Position numbers and translations under genes: made by a program
Assembly (NCBI GenBank): GCA_017591395.1
Contig: WEDG01004894.1
Location: 124,001 to 188,000 of the forward strand
DNA: 64,000 nucleotides
Reading direction: 5' to 3'
DNA from: Schistocephalus solidus
Taxonomy: Eukaryota; Platyhelminthes; Cestoda; Diphyllobothriidea; Diphyllobothriidae
The notes under the pieces: model-generated
What the model was told of the DNA's origin: nothing
Database searches by the model: none
Seen by the model: only the letters and a program-made list of their open reading frames with translations
In this document: piece after piece, positions 24,501-36,400 of the stretch
Position numbering within the stretch: position 1 is the first letter of the stretch
Layout of the letters: the number at the start of each line of letters is the position of its first letter

Positions 24501-27500
24501 TTTTGTGGTTTTTTGCTTTGAAGCTGATACGGGCTAAGGTAAGATTTGTTTAAGTGGATGATTTCTACTGTTGTATGCATACTGCAAGTAAGCATAAAAA
24601 ATGTATTGCGACCGAATCTTCACTCGCAGCAGTTTACTGTAAATATAGTAGGCTGCTTATGACGTATGATTCTGTAATTTAGTGACGCACAACACGGGTG
24701 TTTGTAAAAAATTACACATTGATGAGGTTTTACTGATTCCTTGCAAGTCTCAGATGGGACCGAAAAGGAACAGCTGCTGAATTATCCCAGGATGCACACC
24801 AGGTTTTACTCGGATACTGTCAGTCAACTATACGAGGAGTCACGCTGATCGTGTATTACATAAATGACAAGGTTTGATCCTGGTGTAGACCAACCAACTA
24901 CAAGAAAGCCCACGAAGGCTGTCTATAGAATAAGGGGTTGTGTGCTGCAGCGGCGAAGTAACAGGATCTGAAGCATCCTTCCCGGTACAAAAACAAAATT
25001 GACTGAAAAAGCCATAAATCAATGACAAAATTTGCAGGCAAAAAACGTGCGGTTTAAAGGCAATTCCTAAAGATGTGGCATCAGGGAGACTTGCCGGAAA
25101 ATTCCCCGAGAGCTAGTCCACGACAAGTGGCATAGAAGAAGGCCTTTAAAAGCAGGGGGTCAGAAGGTCGTGAAGACTGTGACGACTCCAGGACAGGGGT
25201 TGAACTGCGACCAAGAAAGTCCGCCATAGCGGAGACCTTCGTGGTTGGCTGCACAAAACTGGTTTGGCAGTCACCATCGATGGAACTAGTAGACACCCTG
25301 TGGAGGAATTCAGTAGGAGACCACCCAAGGACTGTTTCGGTTTTTGTGAAGCATTCCAGTAGGGACCATGAGCCGTATGACCAAGCGGAATCAGGAAGGC
25401 CGAGACCGGCTTCCGAGCCCCAGACCGGATGGGGTTCGCCAAGCACAGACTAGAAGTAGGTTAAATTTTTATGAAAGCACCAAAGTGGTATATTAAGGAC
25501 CGCAAGAAAGTGGTTTTCTAGCTTCTGATATATGGCATTGCGCTCAAGGTGTCATATGTCGGCGCTTACGAAAGTTTGCTCATTGAGATTTCCGTTATAT
25601 CGGAAAATGTTATTATAAAGGCTACTAGCCGATTATTGAGTAGCAACATTATATTTATAACTTTTAATTTACTAATGTAAATAGTGGCCCCAGTAAATTC
25701 GCAACAATCGACAATCGACACCTCGACTGAATGACATGGCTTCCAATGGTAGAATAGGTTTGGAACGTGGAATTTCAAGACTCAAAAAACTGCTTTCATC
25801 GGTACTGCGGTTATTTTTGTTGTTGTGTTGGTTTGAAAGAAACCCACCCCACACCACTGACTTCCGGCATGTCCAGGCAGATCACATGGACCACAGCGAC
25901 TCAGGCGACCAAGGAACGGATTGAGGCGCGCCGAGTTTCGTGGAACGCCTCGGCGGGGGGGAATGCTTTACCGAATTCTAAGGTGAACATTGACATCGAT
26001 ACCCCAGCATGCTGAATGAAGGCGACGCCAGCAAACATTTGCCATGGTACAACACCGTATTGTCTTGGCACCTTTCTACAACCGAATTTTCCAGATCCTT
26101 GGCCACACATTTCGTTAGTTTGAGCACCAACCTGCACGAGAAACGCTAAATGAAGCCACCATCGTGGCCAAAAACAAAAGTTGACAGACGCGCCGAATGT
26201 ATAGCTGTAGTGGATACCTAGTCCGACACACTTCGATTGCGAAGGACGCCTATCTTGCAGTGCTACAGGGCGGTTGGCCTTGGTTGGTTATTCTGCAAAC
26301 ACGGAATTTTGCTAAGCCATACCTTTGAGTAGGTAACACAAGTGCGAGCTGGCAATTCACGGAACTTCACGCAAATACGAACACTATCAATGTAGCCTAG
26401 TAGCCATAACGAAGAGATACTATCGTCAGTTACGCCGGTCTAAAAGGATGTCAAAACATAAATCATGCAGGGCAAGAACGCAATATGCGACCCCAACCAG
26501 GGAACAGAGGATAGGTGAGCGAGTAATACGGGACCGTACTGCATGCCAACGTAAACCCAAGCCTGTCCATTGTGTTCTTTCGTCGTCGGGTTATTAGGTT
26601 CTTACAATAGTTTGTGGCCCCGACACGAGCGCGGCTTGCATTACGTCATGCTGACCACTAAGGTACGATTTCATTCTTAGTTGACCTGGCCCGATTTTTT
26701 ACAAACCCTCGACGGAGTCAAGAATAAGGCCAAATCTGCACAATCTTTCATTACGACAGTAAAACTTATACGTTTTGAAACAACTGCGGCGTCCTAATAG
26801 TCGCCACTTGGAAAGTTGCCATTTCACCCGATAATTCGATCCGCTTATGGCCAATGAAATACTGGGGTTAGGGTTGGGTTAGTTTGACATAAGGCCGCGT
26901 ATTCCACGCTGACTTATCTTTCGTCCCCTGAATGGGGCTGCATATTTGCGTTCTCTCTACATCCAGCAAGATTTCACACACTACAGCTATGGCCCCATCT
27001 CACCAGGAACACACCTATGGTCTAATATCCATGGCAGTTCATGATGCTTAAGGCACATCACTGATATTTTATTTAAATGTCTGGCGCATTTTCAGCAACA
27101 TTAGTGGGATGGAACGCTCCACCTTGCCAGTTGAAAATAAAAGGGGGGCCATCTTCGTGTTTTCTGAAGCCAAGAAGTTCCATGACCACTGAAAGAATCG
27201 TAATCCTTTTAAACAAAATAACAAGAGGACCAGTAAGTTGGTAAGTATAGAGGCCAAAACGTTTACCATGGTGTCGGTGCGAGGACCGCAGTTCAGAAGG
27301 CTGCGAATGCCGGCGTCAACACGGGATTCCACCATGGCACAGCAGTGGGCCCAAAGGACGTCATCCCAGCACTCCGACTTGAGGGCTTGAAGCAGGGCGG
27401 AGAGGTTTCCTGAGAGAGCTGCGTAAATGGCTCGCTCGTGAGGGTTAATCTTGGGCTATATGGAAAAAAATGTAAAACTAATCTTAAGGCGCTTTAGATT

Positions 27501-30500
27501 AGCTTATTAGATTGATGATGCTGATGATGGTGGTGGTGGTAGACTTTATCACGGCAAAATTGGAGAGGAATGAGGAAAAAGGAAAGTGGCAGGAGAAGCA
27601 GCAGCAGCAGAAATAGGAGGAGGTTGGTGGTGGTGGTGGTGCGGCTGGTGGTGGGTGAGTACTTGAGGGCAGGCATAGCAGAAGTGTGAGAGGTCAGTTA
27701 AAGGGACTAAGAGAGGGTACACTGTGCACAAACAGGATGGACGACTTGCGAACTCACGTTTTCTGCATTCCACCAAGAAACCATTTTACTGAGTATCCTG
27801 TTGGGATTTCCCTCGACCATCTGTTCTTCAGTCACGCCGTTATTTCTGTTCTCGTTTTCCTTCTCATTGTTGGTAAATGTGGGACAGTGGAAGGTACGCC
27901 AACCATCCATGGCAGCCGCACGCCAAAACTCCCCTCGCAGTTTACACAACCGCTGAGCCTTAAAAACAGGTGAAAGTAGGTGTAGGTAAATTTGCTTGAA
28001 TCGAAGTGCTGGGGCATCGGCAGTCAAGATTCTGCGAGTGAAAACGGTGATATTTCCGAAAAAATATATAATTAAAACGATGTATTCACTGCAGAAACTG
28101 GTTTCCAACGCGGATGCTTCCATGCACCTAAGAGGGCACTTAGTGGGCTCTGGGTTCCCAGACAAACACAAGAACGTGTGCGAAGCGGTATTTGTGATAA
28201 TGGCGACAGGGTTTGCTTTTACTACCGTAAAAATATGGAAACTTTAGTGGATAGACGCTCACCGATCGGCTATGCGACTCACTCGTCCCGTTCTGCTTTT
28301 GGACTCACTCTCGAGCCCCGCCAGAAGCCGTACAGCCGTAAACATTACCGGCAATTTCTGACTCATCAGCCACAGTGTTGTGGATTTGGCGAATACACAT
28401 TATTCAGTTGTATTTCAAAATCTAACACTTGCCGTTAAAATAAGACTTGCATTCGTTGATGAACACTCATCGATCCTTAACGGGACTCACTCGTTCCGTT
28501 CTGCCTTGAGGCTCACTCTCGAGCCCAACCATCAGCCGCACAGCGGCTAGAAGTAGAATAGGCAGAAGAAGATTGCCGACGAAGACAAGAGAGGCTGTAA
28601 TGGCCATTTCTGGCTCATTAGCCATCATCAGTCAGTCATACCCAATCCCAAGTGGTGCACCACCCGAGGATTGAGCCCACGATCCGCTGGTCAGAAGACC
28701 AACGCTCTAGCCTTTGACCTAAATGTTCGTTATCTTAACGGTTTAGATCAGGAATATTGACTTGTATTCGTGTGTGAACGCACACCGAACGTCAACGGAA
28801 CTCACTCGTTCCGTTTTGCCTTGGGGCTCACTCTCGAGCACCGCCAGCATTCGCAAAGCGGCTAGTAGTAGTTAGACTTCTGATCAACGGGTCGTGGGTT
28901 TGATCCTCGGATGGTGCAACACCTCGGGTCGGGTATGACTGGCTGACGACGGCTACTAAGCCAGAAATGGCCATCACAGTCTCCGTTTTTTGGCCGGCAA
29001 TATTCGTCTGCCTAAAATAAAACTCTAAATAAATGAAAACAGTAAGGGCCGAGGGACAAAGGTAAGGTTAGAGCTACTCGTTATCTAAATAAGGTCGTCC
29101 AACGTAGAAGACAGACATGCAGATACGTAGAATTTTATGCGGGGCTATGCTGACCATACGGTTCTTCGGTAGTCCCGAGGGCCCACCGAAGGCTGTCCAA
29201 ATCGAAGTGTCTTGTGGGGTACTGAGGTCTGTAAAGACATACTTACTCGATTTAAATCCCCTGCTCGGATGCACAGGAATAGGTAGTGAAGGTATCGGTC
29301 GTCTTCTGATGCGTCCTGGGAGGCCAAAGCCCGCCCGGTCGAATAAACGACATCCGGATACTGAAATGGAAAAGATACTTCATCTCGATACTTAAAGGGG
29401 ATAACAGCCAAACAAAGGGCGCCAGACTAACGGCTGAATGCGAAAGGGAGCTCAAATCTACTACCTCCCTCCAAGAGTGAGGAACTTGGTTAATTTGCGT
29501 CAAAAAGCAGCTAAGATCAGGACAACTGGATTACTGGGTGGATATTTGCCCTTCAAGAAAGCAGTCAGAACACTGCTGTTTCCGGGACCTCAGTTTCCTA
29601 CATCTTCTCAAAAAAAACAGAAAACTCACATGTCCTCGGCACGGCTCTGAGGATGCCCGACCAAGTAAGACTTGATGATACCGTGAAAAGTACCTCCGCA
29701 CTCGTGGCAATCTACGTCAGTGAATCTGAACTGCTCGACCCACCCGCTTTTTCATCAAAGTAGATTAAATATCGAAGGTCCAAAAACCACCTCAAAGTCT
29801 TGACGAACACTTTTCGGATCAGTAACCATTCGTTAATCTCTTCGGAGCATCCACGTGGACAACTGGGTAGACTTAAAGGCAACGACACTCAATTCGTGTC
29901 AACATCACGAACAACCTGTCCAAATTAACTCAGTCGTCTATCTTCAGTGGCTTAAGACATCCTCAAAATGTTGTCATAGAGCATGCAACTGTATTATTCG
30001 GGATAAAGCCCCAGCACCTCAATCGGAATATCGTGCTTGGGCAGGGGGGATCAAAGACCTCAAGTTGGCATCGGTCTTCTATGCGAACAGGCTGTACAAA
30101 TGACTGGCATATACGGGATTAGGTAAGGTAAGGGGTATCACGACGGGTTCATGCACATCTACAAGACGGCCTAATACAGGCGTTTCGCATACCACGAGAT
30201 CAGTACTATTGCCTTGCATCCGGCGACTTTTTCTAACTGGCCAACAGCATTAACTTTCGAAGGCATCCTCTAAAATTACGTATTATTGTGGCAAGACGGA
30301 ACATAAGGAGGTTTTTCTTCTCAAGGAGAATGCTTAAGGCCTGGAATGCTCTGCATATGAATGTCGTCATGTCCACATCCGTAGACACTCTTAAGACGAA
30401 TTTTGACCAGTACAGCCAGACGTACGTACCACCACGCTATCCGAACCCAATGCATCTCTCCCCTTCTAGCATTCTTCTGAACTTTAAACGCTAACGAACA

Positions 30501-33362
30501 TATTGCTCAATGTTTCAGTGACTGTTTTAGTATATTTTTCGAGCAATGCCTTTGCCAGCTTATTCTGGTCCGTTTTAATTTAATTTCACTACTGCTCAAA
30601 ATATTTCAGTAATATATTTTTCTGGTTCAAATTGTACCCACTGGCATTCGTAGTTTGGCAACGCCTTTAATTTTAAACCGCACAAATAGGGAGGTCAAAG
30701 GCACGTGCCTATATTTTTCTTCAAACAAACTGAACTGAGCTAAAGCTTACCAAAAACCGGTAAGCAACACCAATTCCGGTGAGGATGTCGTTCGCACTGT
30801 CTGCCAGTTATAGCAACAGCAACACTGTCCACTCTTTCAGGCTTCCAGTCGGTAAATCTGAGAGGTGCCTTCGCCCGATCAGAAATTTGGTCTTAAAACA
30901 TTTTTTCATCTCATTGCTGATGGATAAACGACTTAATTAGCCTGCGAAAGTGCTTCCATGTTGATATGGTCGGCCAAATGGGGCGGCAAGAAGGCCTGTG
31001 ATGTCGGACAAATGACAGCAATTCTACAGTCGTAAGGGACGGCGTCAACTCCCTGCTGCATGGAGTGACCGCAGCATCGATGACTTGCATAGCCCGCCCA
31101 CGCGTCACACACGACCCGGCCTGCACTTCGGTGCAAGGGCGGCTCGGATCTCCTATACAGTATGAAATGTTAATTGAGATTCTGAAATGTGCTTTCGATT
31201 CGAAAAGTGTACTAAAGTAAGGCGGTGGAATTAAGCGTCGTACATCATAATCGCAAGGCATTCCAGTCACTTCAGGATGCCGGATTTTGAATGAGATTTT
31301 TTCCGGCCGCCTGCAAAAAACAACACTCTGGAAAAATGGTAGATGGGAGCTCACCGATCGATTACGGAACTCAATAGTCCCGTTGTACCTTGGGGCTCAC
31401 TCAAGAGCCCGTCAGCAGCCGCAGAGCGGCTAGCGATATAGGCAGAATGATATTACCGACAAGGACAAGAGAGATTAGCCGCTCTGCGGCTGCTGGCGGG
31501 GCTCTAGAGTGGGTTCCAAGGCACAACGGGACGAGTGAGTCCCTTAACCGATTAAGGAGCGCCCAGCTACTATTGTTATATTACCGATCAAAACCACCAA
31601 GAGAACGAGCTCGTGGCGCAGTGGGGTAGAGCGTTAGACTTCTGACCGACAGGTCACGACTTCGAGCCTCAGGTGCCGCAACGCCTGGGGTCAGGTATCG
31701 CTGGCTGCTAACGGCTAATAAGCCAAAATAGCCATTCCAGTCTCCCTGGTCTTTGTCTTAATATCATCTTGCCTATAAACTCTGTAAAAAATGCCAACTT
31801 GATTGGTGGTAATGTTTTTCGTTAGCTTTGAATGCCCTTAGAAATTCAAATATATTCTATAGAATCCAGGCAAAAAATATTGATTTGTATGTATGTGGCA
31901 GTAAATTACGTTTTCGTCAAATCTTATACATTAAGTGAGAAAATATATGGGTTTATAAAAAGTTTTTAACTGTAAGCTTTTATGGCCGTGAAATATTCAT
32001 GCATAAATCAATATATCCGTGCATTTATTTATGTTGCCTTTAAAGTATACAACTTGTGAATATTACGCGGTTAATCCGCAGTAGCTAATTGACTTTGGCC
32101 CAAATATTCATATCAAATTTGGGTCTGTGCCTATATACCTTGGATAAACTTATTTGCTCCAAGTTACAAAATTAATTTCTAAAGAAATTAAAAAGCTGGA
32201 AGTTGAAAACTTGAATATCTACCAGAAAGCACACAGGGAAAGCTGGGGGGCCCATTGACGAACCGAACGCCTCGCATTTGTGTCATGCAGCGACAGAATA
32301 TCGGCGAAACACGTGTCTGGGCTTTTAGCTAGTACCTGTGTTGTCAGTATGGTAAATTATTAAATGAGTTATAAATTATACAACATGGTTCATATCATTT
32401 GAAAAAAATATGAGTATTACATAAAAGCTTGCTAAAAGTGTAAAGAAATGTGCGATTTTCAGTAGACAGAATTTATTTAGTATGTGGTTTTGAAACCTTA
32501 ATGGCAATCGAGGTTGTAGGACAGGGACAAAATTATTGGGGAAGTGGAATATTTTAAACCGAAAGAGATTCCTTTTTCAAGTCAAGACATTTTTTAAGAT
32601 TACAATATACAATATTTTCGTGCATGTTTTCTATGAAACATTGTAATTTGTATGGGAATCGAAAATCAATGAATTCATTTTTACAGAGTGCAGTTTTTGT
32701 AGGCGGCCGGAAAGAATTTATTTCAAAAGCCGACATCCCCAAAAGACCGAAATATCCTGGGATTATGATTTACAATAATTAATTTCACTATCACACTTCA
32801 GTAATTTTTTCAAATTGAAACCCTAGTTCAGAATTTAGGTTTGCATTTCATGAGGTAGCAAATCTACCATATAGGATATAAAAAGAAGGAGTCATTACAG
32901 TCCAGCCCTCATTCATTCAAGCCATGCTGTTAGTCGGTAGCCGTCCAGTTCGACTTTAAGCGCGTTACGATAGATTCAGACGCGTCAAATTTATTTTAGG
33001 TAGAAATGCGTTGACTCTCCGTGGGGATGGATTCCTTAGTGTCGCCTTTGTTCTCTTTTACCTCCTCGATTGTCCGAACCGCTAACTAGTGATGGCAATG
33101 GGTGATACTGTGGTAGCACACGAATGAAAATCACAACTGTCAGCACTAATAAACCAAACAATAACGACGCACAGAGCAATACCGTAGCAGGAACTATCGG
33201 CTCTGCACTTTACCAACAGACACCCCACATACGAACCTGTAATTTCTTGCTAAAGGGGGCGGGTGAAATAGAGAAAAAAATCTCACCAAGTCTCTGATTA
33301 TCTTCCGGGACTCTATTTCGGACAGGCTCACTGTGTCCAACATATGTCGAGTGTTCTCCCTA

Positions 33363-33424
<62 letters not shown>

Positions 33425-36400
33425 CGAGAGAGAGAGAGAGAGAGAGATTCAGTCGATGTGGGCAAGAAATTATTTGAATAAAGACAGGTTTACTATAATT
33501 TCATTCAATTCTGGAGAAAATGGAGACGCTTTCACTGGTGAAGGTTGGATTCAAATCCTCAAACTTGTAATACGGGCTGCAAGTGCACTTCGATCACAGC
33601 TGACAGAGAGCGCGGAGCAGTGGTTCAGGTGTTCAGTGCGTTGGACTTGCAGGCCTGCTGGGTTCAGGTACAATGTGCGGTTGGGATATCGTTGTCTCAT
33701 GATGAAAAACTAGTCAGAAGTGGTCATTCTAGTGCCCCTGGCTTTCATAGTAACACTGCTAGCTTCAGTACAGAGAACAGAGCCAGCTAAGCCGGGTTCT
33801 TAGCTAGAAACGGACGCACCGATCAAATATTTACACGGATGTATATTATAATTCTGTCACAGAATTCAGCAACCGATTGCCACCTGTGTTGTTCGCTTCA
33901 TTCGAGCGTTCGATTTCATTCGATGAAAGGCACCGAGGTTAATCATGTACCTAAACGGATAACTTTACCGACAAAGACATGGGAGACTGGAATGGCCATT
34001 TTTGGTTCATTGCACATCATCAGCTAGTCATAACCAACCCTAGGTGTTGCAGCACCTGATTCCCAAACCTGCGACCCGCTGGTTACAATTCCAACGCTCT
34101 AGCTATACGATGTGCCGGAAAAAGTCGTTGTGTAAAGCAACTTACTAAAACCGTTTTCTGCCAGGTCTGCTATTCGACTAGGTTGGGTTCTGTCTGACTA
34201 AAATCATTTTTAACAGTGTCGAATTTGCACACGGACAGGGTGACTGACGGGCTTCTACTAGGCTGACGATATCGCCTCTATAACGTTGAGCTATAATGAC
34301 CGACGGAACGGGTTGTTCAGGATGAGAGGCCGGCAAAGCAGTCAACTTATCCATCAATGCTGCCAAGACGCACTGGGAGTTAGAGACGCATCTCCGACCG
34401 GAAGAAGGCAACCCCTCCGGAGAAATAGTTGGCAGCGGTCGGAATATTGACCTCTTTCTCTCCCCCCCCCTTTCCAGTAATACGGGTAGCCTTAGTTAAA
34501 TTCCGGGATCATACATATTTCCCCGTTCAAAATGTTACCCTAAAGCTAACCCAGACCCTCCTAAACTTAGCCCTACCCCCTCAAAATTCAGCGCAAGTCC
34601 ACCTGTCATATTGGGAGGGGGTAAATATTATCGTGCTCAACCACTGTCAGCTTGAAGAAGCAGACTGTTAACTATACGTTTGCAAGGTTATTGTCAAATT
34701 AACAAGCTAAGGATAAAATCGTCACCTGGACGCTACTGTTCACAGGGTTTCCCGCTGTAGGAAAAGTAGCCTCCAATACAATAGCGAGAAGTAGTCCAGT
34801 TCAATAGAAAGCGGATATCATGACATGCTTCGGGTACTTACCACATAGTGGATTCGTTGAAAAGGCACTCATACTTTTCAGCAACTTCCTCTATCTGCTC
34901 GCGGTCTCGATCCTCAAGCCAATCAATTATAATCTGAAAAAATAGGTATAATATACGCACATCAGAGAAAACCAGGTCTTCAAGTTGAGTGTGATTGAAG
35001 GTAAGAAAAGGATACAAAAAGCGGTCATCTGTTAGAGTAATTTTATGAACGCAGCTTTTGAATCACTTCTGACAGCTTAAAATGCTGCACTATCCGCCTC
35101 AACGATCGAAATCGTTCCGTTATTCTTTTTTTATTCTAAGCCCCTCTCCTCTGGTGTCATTTGTCACCCTTTGGTGGCTAATTCGAAGAAGGTTCAATGT
35201 TAGGTCAGATAGGAGGTCGTGTGTACGTTTAGTTACAAGCCAGTTCATGAGAGGTTATAAAGCAGTCAGTCATTTACATAATTGGCAAGGAAAGTGCGAA
35301 AAGACTTCAGGCTTGGAGGCAAAGATCTCCTCACTGAAATGGAAATCACTAAGGACAAAGGCAAATCAGTATCAACGGCTTGGCACTGTGCAGAGCCCAT
35401 CAATTAAATTACACTTGAACCCTATAGGCATACCAAGTAGAAGGGATTTCGCTTATTCTGGTCATTCTATGCAGGTATTCCCAAAACATTGGGTGCGGTG
35501 TTTTCTACTACTTGGCGGGGCAAACTAAACAACATAACAGCTACCTAAAATCATAAAAACAACTGCGAACGAACAGCGGATAAAGAAAAACAAAGACTCA
35601 AGAGCGTGTCAGTTACGAAGTAAACGATTGTCAACTTATGGAGACAGAACTTACTTGCGTCTCACGAAGCTCCTTATCCTTCTTGTAAAGCAGGTTGGCT
35701 ATTTCTTTTTCTGAATGATAGGTAGACTGAAATGTAAAAATAGGCGTGTGACGGTGCAAGGATTGAGAGCCAGAATTAGGGCGAGCATAATCAAGAGAAG
35801 CAACATTGGCAAGAGATCCTTCGCGGCACTTCCAGCTTGGACTATTAAAATGACATGGACAGGCACACTTTCAAAGATGACGACTGGAGCGAATTTTGTG
35901 GCAAAGATAGCTCGTGGATAAGTGGGACGAGGATTAGAAATGCGGCTGGAGGAATTGGGTCATGCGTACCGGACAGGTGCTCGACTTACTGACAAAGATC
36001 AAAAAGACTGATATAGCCATTTTGTCTTACCTGTTGTCCAGTCTCAAGCTGATGGGGGGCCTTGAAAGTGGAATCCCTCATTTGGCCATCGGACCCCTTT
36101 CAAGGCAAAGACCCTGTCAGTTGAGTTAGGGTCTGTCAGGTGCAAATGGGATTACTCAAAGTCAGATGTTGGCAGGGTTACCTGATTTATCCTGATTGCA
36201 GGGCTGAACTGCAAAAGTAAAACGCCCTTTTCCGTCCTGCAAACAGGATAGAACGATGGACACCGAGCAAGCGTGACCTCACTCTCAGTTGCTTGAGATA
36301 AGAGGCCCTTAAGTGTGTAGCGCGTGTAAGGTGGGGCGGGTCAATTATTGACCAACCATTACGTCCACCATTACCGGCAGTAATCCTGGCCTCCTATAGG

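Noticed and set aside
25081..25446. Separate minus-strand gene of 121 codons
   Set aside because: Its first half is better explained as NUP107 exon i, with splice sites and phase that fit. The rest is read-through into the intron.
26862..26882. Interstitial telomere repeat
   Set aside because: Only about two imperfect TTAGGG-like units. Similar words occur by chance elsewhere in the window (for example near 190 and 4455).
27498..27660. Triplet repeats (GTG, CAG, GAT types) as coding
   Set aside because: They lie in the intron between NUP107 exons h and g and encode only homopolymers. Treated as simple sequence.
29632..29701. Candidate for the NUP107 exon after IIDWLED
   Set aside because: It can be forced into phase but has a poor acceptor and no WENT motif. 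The segment at 33287-33359 fits far better.
35082..35528. Plus-strand gene of 148 codons
   Set aside because: It lies in a NUP107 intron on the opposite strand, with no recognised domain and a low-complexity start. Probably chance.
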